This document shows positions 4,502 to 10,408 of a stretch of 10,408 bases of DNA, one piece after another. The DNA lies in the NCBI GenBank assembly GCA_021788685.1, contig JAJYKH010000060.1, positions 1 to 10,408 on the forward strand. The letters run 5' to 3'. Source of the stretch: Deltaproteobacteria bacterium (lineage in GTDB: Bacteria > Desulfobacterota > Desulfobulbia > Desulfobulbales > UBA5123). The notes under the pieces were generated by a model. It did not search any database. It saw only the letters and a list, made by a program, of their open reading frames with translations, and was not told where the DNA came from. Both the position numbers and the translations under genes were made by a program. The stretch's first letter is position 1, and every line of letters begins with the position of its first letter.

Positions 4502-6796
4502 ATGGAAAGCCGGTTTACCCAGGTGAGAAAACGCGATGGACGGCTGGTGCCCTTCCAGCGGCAGCGGATCAGCCGGGCCGTGGCCCGGGCGATGGCCGCC
4601 TGCGGAGAGGGCACTCCGGAGCGGGACTCCGGACGGGTCGCCGATCAGGTGATCGCGGAGCTGCACCGACGCTTTCCCGCCGGCCACGTGCCGCAGGTGG
4701 AGGAAATACAGGACCTGGTCGAGGAGACCCTGATCCTCCTCGATTTCGCCCGGACAGCCAAGGCCTATATCTTGTACCGGCATGAGCGCGCCCGGCTCCG
4801 TGCCCGTGCCGGCGCCGTGCCCGCGGACGTGCGGGAGCTCACCGCCCAAAGCAGGAAATACTTCCACACCCCCCTGGCCGAGTTCATCTACTACCGGACC
4901 TATTCCCGCTGGATCGACCGGAAGGGCCGGCGCGAAACCTGGGTGGAAACCGTTGACCGCTATCTCGACTTCATGCGGGAGAACGTGGGCGACCGGTTGC
5001 GGCCCGATGAATACGCCCAAATCCGCGCCGCCATCCTCGACCAGCGGGTGATGCCGTCCATGCGTCTGTTGTGGAGCGCCGGCCCCGCCGCCCGCAGCAA
5101 CCACATCGCCGCTTACAACTGTTCCTTCCTCGCCCCCGCGCGCCTGACTGACTTGGCGGAAATCATGTTCCTCCTCATGTCCGGGGTGGGGGTGGGCTTC
5201 TCGGTGGAGAGCCAGAACGTCCAGCAGCTGCCGATCATCAAGCGCCAGACCGGCGCCATGCTGCCCTTGCATGTGGTGGGCGACAGCAAGGAAGGGTGGG
5301 GGGATGCCCTCACGGCCGGTCTCGAAGCCTGGTACGGCGGTTATGACATCCGCTTCGACTTCTCCCAAGTGCGTCCCGCCGGGGCACGGCTGCGCACCAT
5401 GGGCGGCCGCTCTTCCGGACCGGGACCGCTGCGGGCCATGCTCGACGACGTGCGCTCCAAGATCCTGGCCGCCCAGGGAAGGCGTCTTCGCAATATCGAG
5501 CTCCACGACATCATCTGCAAGATCGGGGAAGTGGTGGAGCGGGGGGGCGTGCGCCGCGCCGCCCTCATCTCCCTCTCCGACTTCGACGACGAGGAGATGC
5601 GCGAGGCCAAGACCGGACACTTCTACCTCAACCACCCGCAACGGACCATGGCAAACAATTCCGCGGTGTACAATGCCAAGCCCAAGGCGGTTGATTTTCT
5701 GGAAGAATGGCTGAGCCTGGCCCGGAGCGGCACCGGGGAGCGGGGGATCTTCAACCGGGGCGGGCTGCCCGGCCAGATTCCGGCCCGGCGCTGGCCCGAG
5801 TTCGAGCCCTGGTGGCCGACCTGCGGCACCAATCCCTGCGGGGAGATCATTCTTCGCTCCAAGCAGTTCTGCAACCTGACCGAGGTCGTGGCCCGGCCCG
5901 AGGATACCGAGCAGAGCCTGCTGGAGAAGATCCGCCTGGCCGCCATCCTCGGCACCTACCAGGCCACTTTGACCGATTTTCCGTATCTCTCGCCGGAATG
6001 GAAGAAGAATTGCGAGGAGGAGCGGCTCCTGGGGGTTTCCATCACCGGCCAGTGGGACGCCCCGGCCGTCCGGGATGCCGGCCTGCTGTCCCGGCTGCGG
6101 GAGGAGGCGGTGGCGGTCAACCGCGAGCACGCCCGCCGGCTCGGCATCGCCCCGGCGGCCGCCGTCACCTGCGTCAAGCCTTCGGGGACCGTATCCCAGC
6201 TGGTGGATGCCGCCTCGGGCATGCACCCACGGTATGCCAGGCATTATCTCCGCCGCATCCGTATCTCGGCCAACGATCCCCTCTTTGCCATGCTACGGGA
6301 CCAGAAATTTCCCCATTACCCGGAAACGGGCCAGACTGAGGCCACGGCCGCCACCTTCGTTCTCGAGTTCCCGGTGCGCGCCCCAGAGGGCTGCGTCACC
6401 CGCGCCGATTTGCGGGCGAGCGACCAGCTGGCCCACTGGCAAATGGTGAAGGAGCACTACACCGAGCACAATCCCTCGGTCACCGTTCTGGTCGGCGAGA
6501 ACGAATGGATCGAAACCGCCAACTGGCTGTTCGAGAATTGGGGCCTCATCGGCGGCCTCTCCTTCCTGCCCCGCGCTGACAACGTCTATGAGCTGGCTCC
6601 GTATCAGGAGATCAGCGCGGCGGAATACGAGCGGCGGGTGGCCGAGCTGCCAGAGCTGGACTTCTCCCGGATCGTCCTCTACGAGAAGCAGGACACCACC
6701 CAGGGCGCCCGCGAATTCGCCTGTCAGGGCGGCGTATGCGAGATCGATCCGGAAGAGGGCTCGGTCCCCGGCTCCACCCCGCCGGAAAGGTTGTGA
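4502..6796 (+). CDS. nrdJ: Adenosylcobalamin-dependent ribonucleoside reductase (class II, RTPR-like)
   Basis: Predicted 764-aa class II ribonucleotide reductase that makes deoxyribonucleotides using a radical generated from adenosylcobalamin, without oxygen. Seen: an N-terminal ATP cone (about 1-95, beginning MESRFTQVRKRDGRLVPFQR) for allosteric control, then the ten-stranded barrel. Cys207 (NCSF) is one of the active-site dithiol pair, with Cys457 (KQFCN) as partner. The finger loop NPCGE at 444-448 supplies Asn444, thiyl-radical Cys446 and Glu448. The Cys446-Cys457 spacing of 11 equals C408-C419 of Lactobacillus leichmannii RTPR. The C-terminal CQGGVC (Cys741, Cys746) corresponds to its re-reducing C731/C736 pair. 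All redox cysteines are present. ATG 4502 was chosen because it has GAGGGG 7 nt upstream and begins the ATP cone; the open frame upstream adds 41 unrelated residues. The 3' end overlaps the convergent pseudouridine synthase gene. Whether it acts on NTPs or NDPs is not decidable here, though RTPR similarity favours NTPs. Confidence 0.95.
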   Translation: MESRFTQVRKRDGRLVPFQRQRISRAVARAMAACGEGTPERDSGRVADQVIAELHRRFPAGHVPQVEEIQDLVEETLILLDFARTAKAYILYRHERARLRARAGAVPADVRELTAQSRKYFHTPLAEFIYYRTYSRWIDRKGRRETWVETVDRYLDFMRENVGDRLRPDEYAQIRAAILDQRVMPSMRLLWSAGPAARSNHIAAYNCSFLAPARLTDLAEIMFLLMSGVGVGFSVESQNVQQLPIIKRQTGAMLPLHVVGDSKEGWGDALTAGLEAWYGGYDIRFDFSQVRPAGARLRTMGGRSSGPGPLRAMLDDVRSKILAAQGRRLRNIELHDIICKIGEVVERGGVRRAALISLSDFDDEEMREAKTGHFYLNHPQRTMANNSAVYNAKPKAVDFLEEWLSLARSGTGERGIFNRGGLPGQIPARRWPEFEPWWPTCGTNPCGEIILRSKQFCNLTEVVARPEDTEQSLLEKIRLAAILGTYQATLTDFPYLSPEWKKNCEEERLLGVSITGQWDAPAVRDAGLLSRLREEAVAVNREHARRLGIAPAAAVTCVKPSGTVSQLVDAASGMHPRYARHYLRRIRISANDPLFAMLRDQKFPHYPETGQTEATAATFVLEFPVRAPEGCVTRADLRASDQLAHWQMVKEHYTEHNPSVTVLVGENEWIETANWLFENWGLIGGLSFLPRADNVYELAPYQEISAAEYERRVAELPELDFSRIVLYEKQDTTQGAREFACQGGVCEIDPEEGSVPGSTPPERL

Positions 6797-7776
6797 TCGG
6801 TCTCCTGCAGGCGGGACCACGCCGCAGCCGTTCCGGGTACCAGTCTTTCAAGGCCGGGAGGCGGCGGGGCGGTAAAGGTGAGCATCCGGCCGCTGCCCGG
6901 ATGCCGGAACCGGAGCGCCGCCGCGTGAAGGGCCTGGCGGCCGATCCGGAGCCGGTCCCGGTCGGCGGCGGTCAGGGATTCGTCGAGCAGGCGGAGGAAA
7001 AACCGCTCGTCAACGCCGTAGAGCTTATCGCCCACCACCGGAAAGCCCAGGCTGCAGAGGGTAGCGCGAATCTGGTGGCAGCGGCCGGTGTGAGGCCAGG
7101 CCGCGAGCAGGCTCATGGCATTTCCCCAACCCAGCAGCCGGAAGCTGGTGCCGCACGCTATGGGCTGACCCGGTAACCCAATGCCGCCCCGGAGAAAACG
7201 GAGCTTCTTCCGGACCGCACTGGCGACGTCGGGAGCGAGCCATCCCTCGGCCCGGCTTTCCCCCCGGGGGAAAGCCCCTTCCACAACCACCAGATAGGTT
7301 TTCCGGACTTCCCCTGCCGCAAATTGCGCCTGGCAGCGGCGGGCGCTGGTCCTGTTCTTCGCCACCAGCACCAAACCGGAGGTTTCCCGATCCAGGCGGT
7401 TGACAAAGGCCGGGCTCTCGATGCCGCGATTTTCCTTCAGCCGCGCCCAGAGCGTGTGCCGGAAGTAACGGCCGCCGGGATGGCAGGGGAGGGGAGCCGG
7501 CTTGTCCACCACCAGCAGGTCCTCATCCTCATAAACGACCGCATAGCGCCAATCGACCGGCGGCTCGTCCAATGTGGCCGGCCGGTAAACGAGAACATCC
7601 CCTTCCACAAGCCTGTCGTGCGGCTGGCCTGCCGACCCGTTCACAAGCAGCCGGCCGGCCGCTAGCTCCTGCCGCCACTCTTCCCGGCCGAGATAGTTGA
7701 AGCGGCAGGCGAGGAGCTCCAGCAGCGGTGCGCCCGCGTGCTCACAGGTCAGGGTGATGGCGATGATCCGTTCCAT
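6724..7776 (-). CDS. RluA-family pseudouridine synthase
   Basis: Predicted 350-aa enzyme that isomerises uridine to pseudouridine in rRNA or tRNA in the cytoplasm. Seen: an S4 RNA-binding-like domain (about 10-65; LLACRFNYLGREEWRQELAA then GRLLVNG), the catalytic-domain opening VVYEDEDLLVVDKPAPLPCH, and the active-site motif NRLDRETSGLVLVAKN with catalytic Asp129. Later come the RluA-typical PHTGRCHQIR and GDKLYG. The motif has Asn in place of the common His before RLD. ATG at 7776 was chosen because the S4 region begins right after it. A GTG at 7812 would add 12 residues, but its GGAGG overlaps the start codon; neither start has an ideal Shine-Dalgarno sequence. The last 24 or so codons run antisense to the end of nrdJ. 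Which RNA position it modifies cannot be read from sequence; RluA, RluC and RluD subtypes remain open. Confidence 0.9.
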   Translation of the reverse strand: MERIIAITLTCEHAGAPLLELLACRFNYLGREEWRQELAAGRLLVNGSAGQPHDRLVEGDVLVYRPATLDEPPVDWRYAVVYEDEDLLVVDKPAPLPCHPGGRYFRHTLWARLKENRGIESPAFVNRLDRETSGLVLVAKNRTSARRCQAQFAAGEVRKTYLVVVEGAFPRGESRAEGWLAPDVASAVRKKLRFLRGGIGLPGQPIACGTSFRLLGWGNAMSLLAAWPHTGRCHQIRATLCSLGFPVVGDKLYGVDERFFLRLLDESLTAADRDRLRIGRQALHAAALRFRHPGSGRMLTFTAPPPPGLERLVPGTAAAWSRLQETDHNLSGGVEPGTEPSSGSISHTPP

Positions 7777-7881
7777 TTCGGCTGGTGATCGTGGGAAGGC
7801 GCAGAATTCCACCTCCGGGCCGTTCCGTCAAGCTCCGGCTGTGAACGGGCCGAAGCCGATTCTTTCATTCTTCCCTTCGGA

Positions 7882-7910
7882 TTGACACCACTCCGCCCCC
7901 CTCGGATAAT
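7882..7910 (+). promoter_or_regulatory. Sigma70 promoter of the membrane hydrolase gene
   Basis: TTGACA (7882-7887) is a perfect -35, the spacer is 17 bp, and GATAAT (7905-7910) matches five of six -10 bases. Predicted transcription start is near 7917, giving a leader of about 34 nt. It lies in the divergent gap between the pseudouridine synthase and the hydrolase. Confidence 0.8.
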
Positions 7911-7950
7911 AAAAACAGAATCCCAAAATGGATAAAGGAGGAGAGAACGA

Positions 7951-8628
7951 GTGCCTTCATGCATCTCGCACGCATTCGTGGGGGCCTGTGCCGGGGTGGC
8001 CGTGAGCCACGACACCCCGCCAAGACGGCTGGTTCTCTTCTCCATCCTGGCAGCCACGCTTCCGGACGCGGATGTGCTCGCTTTTGCCTTCCGCATCCCT
8101 TACGATCACCTCTTCGGCCATCGGGGGATCCTCCATTCCCTCTCTTTTGCCGTGCTGGCTGGAATTCTCATCGCATGGATCTTCCTCCGTAGGAGATCGA
8201 CGCCCTGGAGCGCATGGCCTTCCTCCCGCAACTTCCCTTTTCTCGCCATGTACTTCTTCCTGCTCATAGCAACCCACGGCGTCCTTGACGCCTTCACCAA
8301 TGGCGGCGAGGGAGTGGCCTTTTTCGCGCCGTTCACCAACGAGCGCTTCTTCTTTGATTTCACCCCGATCGAGGTGTCGCCGATCAACCTGGCCCTGTTT
8401 TTCGGCGGCCGAGGGGAGGCGATCCTGGCCAATGAGCTGGTATGGGTCTGGATGCCGGCATTGGGGGCTTCCGTCCTGGTGCGGATACTTTTGATCGCCA
8501 ACCGGAAGCGGCTGCACCCGCGCCAAGTCCTGTATCGGGAACCGAGACCAGATCCTGGATCCAGAATGCCCTCCCCTCAAGCATTGATGATCTCGCAAAA
8601 AACCCCCAACCCTGGCGGGCGGGAATGA
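7951..8628 (+). CDS. YdjM-type membrane-bound metal-dependent hydrolase
   Basis: Predicted 225-aa inner-membrane protein of the YdjM/LexA-binding putative hydrolase family (PF04307 type). Seen: several hydrophobic segments (about 27-47, 61-80, 95-112, 161-182) and the family's conserved polar residues: His7, LPDAD at 37-41 (Asp39, Asp41), HLFGHRGILHS at 53-63 (His53, His57, Arg58, His62), and THGVLDAFTNGG at 108-119 (His109, Asp113). These are probable metal ligands at the membrane face. The reaction and substrate are not known for the family; DNA-damage and membrane roles have been suggested. The start is GTG 7951, preceded by AGGAGG about 9 nt upstream and a strong promoter, so it is probably well expressed. 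The last 20 or so codons (after about residue 205) look unlike the family and run into a repeat-like element at 8584-8688, suggesting the original stop was replaced. Confidence 0.85.
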   Translation: MPSCISHAFVGACAGVAVSHDTPPRRLVLFSILAATLPDADVLAFAFRIPYDHLFGHRGILHSLSFAVLAGILIAWIFLRRRSTPWSAWPSSRNFPFLAMYFFLLIATHGVLDAFTNGGEGVAFFAPFTNERFFFDFTPIEVSPINLALFFGGRGEAILANELVWVWMPALGASVLVRILLIANRKRLHPRQVLYREPRPDPGSRMPSPQALMISQKTPNPGGRE

Positions 8629-8688
8629 GGAAACAACAGGGTACAGACGTGGAACGTCGGCGGAGCGGCTTTTTGCAAGGCCGATAAA
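8584..8688. repeat. Probable MITE-like dispersed repeat with imperfect terminal inverted ends
   Basis: The left end TTGATGATCTCGCAAAAA (8584-8601) and the right end CTTTTTGCAAGGCCGATAAA (8669-8688) are imperfect inverted copies, sharing GCAAAAA against TTTTTGC plus flanking matches. Both ends resemble a short intergenic repeat I recall from deltaproteobacterial genomes, ending in GCAAAAAG and CTTTTTGCAAGGCC. It overlaps the 3' end of the hydrolase gene and supplies its stop codon. Recognition is from memory and was not verified by search. Confidence 0.4.
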
Positions 8689-8905
8689 CTTTTTCCGACC
8701 CCTCTCGCAGCCCCCCCCAAAAAGACGTTCGGCTCCGATTGCCTTTCAGCCGTTGACCAGCTAAGATGGTGATTACTTTTATCTGAATCCGTGATGACGG
8801 GTTGAATTCGTTAACGTATCTCAATGACTCATGGCACAAGCTGCGACCGAACCATGGCTTCACCCGTCGCCCTGCGAGGCGTTTGTCCACACGCCATCTC
8901 CTTTA
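8689..8905. other. Intergenic stretch between hydrolase and trxB promoter
   Basis: I see no gene and no clear terminator. A C-run with an A-run follows at about 8711-8722. Short ORFs in this stretch lack Shine-Dalgarno sequences and recognisable content. Confidence 0.4.
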
Positions 8906-8936
8906 TCGACAACCATTCGATATAGCTCACTATAAT
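8906..8936 (+). promoter_or_regulatory. Putative trxB promoter
   Basis: A perfect -10 TATAAT (8931-8936) is preceded by TCGACA (8906-8911), five of six -35 bases, with a rather long 19-bp spacer. Transcription would begin near 8943, leaving a leader of about 70 nt. A dyad covers the -10. Confidence 0.5.
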
Positions 8937-8940
8937 CGAA
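8916..8940. promoter_or_regulatory. Inverted repeat over the trxB -10, candidate operator
   Basis: TTCGATATAG (8916-8925), gap CTCA, CTATAATCGAA (8930-8940). The arms pair as TTCGAT/ATCGAA and ATAG/CTAT, with one unpaired A in the right arm. The dyad coincides with the -10 hexamer, the classic position for a repressor site. Confidence 0.45.
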
Positions 8941-9013
8941 CGATCGTCTTCGCGGATCTGACGCACGGACGAACGCTCACGGATTCAGGTTTCACCATCT
9001 CGGAGCTGAGACC

Positions 9014-9952
9014 ATGGCGAGCCATATCCACGACCTGATCATTATCGGCGGCGGCCCCGGCGGGCTCACCGCCGGCATTTATGCCCAAAGGGCCGCCCTC
9101 GACACCCTGCTCATCGAAAAAGGCGCCCCAGGCGGCCAGGTCAACAACTCCGACGAGGTGGAGAATTGGCCGGGAATGGTGAAGATCAACGGCGCGGAGC
9201 TTGCCTTGAATCTGGCCCGGCACGCCCAAAGCTACGGCCTGGAGCCCATGGCCCGGGAAGTGGTCTGCGTGCAGCCGGGAATCGAATTTCACGAGGTCTG
9301 CCTGGATGAAGGGCCGCCCCTCCGGACCCATGCAGTGATCCTCGCCACGGGCGGCTCCCCCCGCAAGCTCGGAATTCCGGGCGAGGAGGAATACTACGGC
9401 AAAGGCGTCTCCTACTGCGCCGTCTGCGACGGCTTTTTTTTCCGGAACAAGAAAGTGGTGGTCGTCGGAGGCGGCGATTCGGCTGCCGAAGAGGCCCTCT
9501 ACCTCGCCAAAATCACGGAGCGGGTCCAAATCGTTCACCGCCGGGATGAGCTGCGGGCGGGCCGCATCCTCCAGCAGCGGTTGGCCAGGGAGCCGAAAAT
9601 CGAAATCGTCTGGAGCTCGGTCCTCACCTCCATCAACGCCAACTCCGCCGGGGTGAACGGCATTGACGTCCGGAACCTCGAGACCGGCGTAAAGAGTAAG
9701 ATTCCCGTCGATGGGGTCTTCATCTTCGTCGGGTTCAATCCCAACAACAAGCTGGTGCCGGCCGGAACCAAAATGAGCGTGAAAGGGTATGTGATCACCG
9801 ATGAAAAATGCGTCACCAGCATCCCGGGGATCTACGCCGTTGGCGATTTGCGGGAAAAGTACGCCCGCCAGATCGTCACCGCCGCCGCGGACGGCTGCGT
9901 TGCCGCGCTTGCCGCCGCCCATTATGTGGAAGCGAAGAAAACAAGCCTCTGA
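9014..9952 (+). CDS. trxB: Thioredoxin reductase (NADPH, FAD)
   Basis: Predicted 312-aa cytoplasmic flavoprotein of the usual bacterial TrxB length. It moves electrons from NADPH through FAD and a redox disulfide to thioredoxin. Seen: FAD-binding GGGPGG at 12-17, active-site CAVC at Cys135-Cys138 (followed by DG), NADPH-domain GGGDSA at 152-157, HRRDELR at 175-181 with the basic residues that recognise the NADPH 2'-phosphate, and C-terminal FAD motif GIYAVGD at 282-288. The presence of HRRxxxR favours an NADPH-dependent enzyme over the ferredoxin-linked or other flavin relatives that lack it. CAVC replaces the commoner CATC. ATG 9014 has GGAG at 9002-9005, 8 nt away. No thioredoxin gene is adjacent. 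A dyad over the promoter suggests regulation. The enzyme would support re-reduction of the C-terminal dithiol of the class II reductase encoded upstream. Confidence 0.95.
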   Translation: MASHIHDLIIIGGGPGGLTAGIYAQRAALDTLLIEKGAPGGQVNNSDEVENWPGMVKINGAELALNLARHAQSYGLEPMAREVVCVQPGIEFHEVCLDEGPPLRTHAVILATGGSPRKLGIPGEEEYYGKGVSYCAVCDGFFFRNKKVVVVGGGDSAAEEALYLAKITERVQIVHRRDELRAGRILQQRLAREPKIEIVWSSVLTSINANSAGVNGIDVRNLETGVKSKIPVDGVFIFVGFNPNNKLVPAGTKMSVKGYVITDEKCVTSIPGIYAVGDLREKYARQIVTAAADGCVAALAAAHYVEAKKTSL

Positions 9953-9990
9953 TTTCAGAAAAAATAAAATTCCGCGAATTATCATGAATG

Positions 9991-10031
9991 GATGCAATCT
10001 ACCGTTTTATCGATATATATTTTATTGCATC
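9991..10031. repeat. Inverted repeat GATGCAAT / ATTGCATC downstream of trxB
   Basis: GATGCAAT (9991-9998) and ATTGCATC (10024-10031) form a perfect 8-bp pair separated by 25 nt of AT-rich sequence that includes ATCGAT and ATATATAT. The loop is too long and the tail lacks a T-run for a standard terminator. It could be a binding site or a weak 3' structure. Confidence 0.4.
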
Positions 10032-10104
10032 TAAGCAATCCTGCTCTTTTCATTTGATTCCTAACTTTTGATCCATTCAGCCCATCGCGAGTCTCATTTC
10101 TGCA

Positions 10105-10132
10105 TTGACAGGAAATTACGACCTCGTATAGG
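10105..10132 (+). promoter_or_regulatory. Probable sigma70 promoter of the repeat-protein gene
   Basis: TTGACA (10105-10110) is a perfect -35; TATAGG (10127-10132) follows after 16 bp and keeps the TATA part of the -10. The leader would be about 130 nt, long enough for post-transcriptional control. Confidence 0.5.
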
Positions 10133-10192
10133 CTTTATAAAAGACCGCTGTTCGGCTTTCTTTCACAATTTTCCTGTCACTTCCCCTCAACA

Positions 10193-10208
10193 AGAGGAAA
10201 ATTCCTCT
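10193..10208. repeat. 7-bp dyad in the leader of the repeat-protein gene
   Basis: AGAGGAA (10193-10199), AA, TTCCTCT (10202-10208), followed by TTT. It is either an operator-like dyad or a small hairpin in the mRNA leader. Confidence 0.3.
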
Positions 10209-10270
10209 TTTCTCCTGCAGACAAAAACTTCCAGGTCTTCCCTCATCCATTATCTTCAAGGAGGTCAGAC

Positions 10271-10408
10271 ATGAAGCCGAAACGTTTGCTTTTGCAATCA
10301 GTTGTCATCGCTGGCGGGCTTTTCATCGGTTTCCAGACCGCCCACGCGCAGCAAGCAACTGGCGGTAGCGGCACCACAAGTGGCACCACCAGCGGGACCA
10401 CGAGTGGC
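10271..10408 (+). CDS. Exported Gly-Thr-Thr-Ser repeat protein, 5' part only
   Basis: The first 46 codons of a gene that continues past the window edge. Seen: a signal peptide (MKPKRLLLQS, hydrophobic stretch to about residue 20, cleavage expected after AHA at 26), a short QQATGGS linker, then a four-residue repeat GTTS from residue 34. It is encoded by 12-nt units whose third bases vary (GGC ACC ACA AGT, GGC ACC ACC AGC, GGG ACC ACG AGT). The start is very strong: AAGGAGGT (10258-10265) ends 5 nt before ATG. It is preceded by a probable promoter with a long leader. I do not recognise the family. Low-complexity Thr/Ser/Gly secreted segments occur in cell-surface linkers, adhesins and matrix proteins, but no function can be assigned from this fragment. 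Confidence 0.75.
   Translation, partial: MKPKRLLLQSVVIAGGLFIGFQTAHAQQATGGSGTTSGTTSGTTSG

Larger units (their letters stand above)
9953..10270. other. AT-rich gap between trxB and the repeat-protein gene
   Basis: No gene fits. The stretch is markedly more AT-rich than its flanks. It holds an inverted repeat just after trxB, a probable promoter, and a small dyad before the start of the next gene, each listed separately. Confidence 0.5.

Noticed and set aside
4226..6244. Long 672-codon minus-strand ORF antisense to nrdJ
   Set aside because: It mirrors the codon bias of nrdJ, is rich in Gly/His/Pro without motifs, and nrdJ on the other strand has every expected catalytic residue.
8930..9997. 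Minus-strand ORF of 355 codons antisense to trxB
   Set aside because: A shadow of trxB, which carries all TrxB motifs in frame; the antisense translation shows no domain.
10370..10408. CRISPR or DNA-level tandem repeat array at the right edge
   Set aside because: The 12-nt units have no spacers, stay in frame and vary only at synonymous positions, so they encode protein repeats.

Overview
The window is GC-rich, with strong G/C bias at third codon positions. It reads like an anaerobic or microaerophilic Gram-negative bacterium of the Desulfuromonadota/'Deltaproteobacteria' type. Pointers to this are a B12-dependent (class II) ribonucleotide reductase, a receiver/coiled-coil/LuxR regulator of a kind I associate with those genomes, and intergenic repeats of a style common there. 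The taxonomic call is an inference from gene style, not a search result.

Layout: 1-537 has no convincing gene and holds a patchwork of palindromes and 7-nt tandem repeats. 538-2702 is a probable two-gene envelope operon (+): a membrane-anchored Bax-like glucosaminidase, then a secreted polysaccharide deacetylase 35 bp downstream. 2703-3071 is an AT-rich regulatory gap with several dyads. 3072-4102 (+) is a response regulator (receiver, coiled coil, LuxR HTH) whose reading frame breaks at a G5 run, so it appears as two ORFs; a clear intrinsic terminator follows. 4502-6796 (+) is nrdJ with an N-terminal ATP cone. 6724-7776 (-) is an RluA-family pseudouridine synthase that converges on nrdJ and overlaps its 3' end by 73 bp. 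7951-8628 (+) is a YdjM-type membrane metal-dependent hydrolase with a near-consensus sigma70 promoter and a strong Shine-Dalgarno sequence. 9014-9952 (+) is trxB, with a promoter embedded in a dyad. From 10271 to the window edge is the start of an exported protein built of Gly-Thr-Thr-Ser repeats.

Functional links: the glucosaminidase and deacetylase both point to cell-wall or exopolysaccharide remodelling. NrdJ ends in a C-x4-C dithiol that must be re-reduced by a thioredoxin-type donor, and TrxB supplies electrons to that system, although the two genes are not adjacent and are transcribed separately. No complete novel defence or mobile system is evident. The best candidates for a second look are the frame-broken regulator and its dyad-rich upstream region, the dyad over the trxB promoter, the repeat-derived tail of the hydrolase gene, and the repeat protein running off the right edge.
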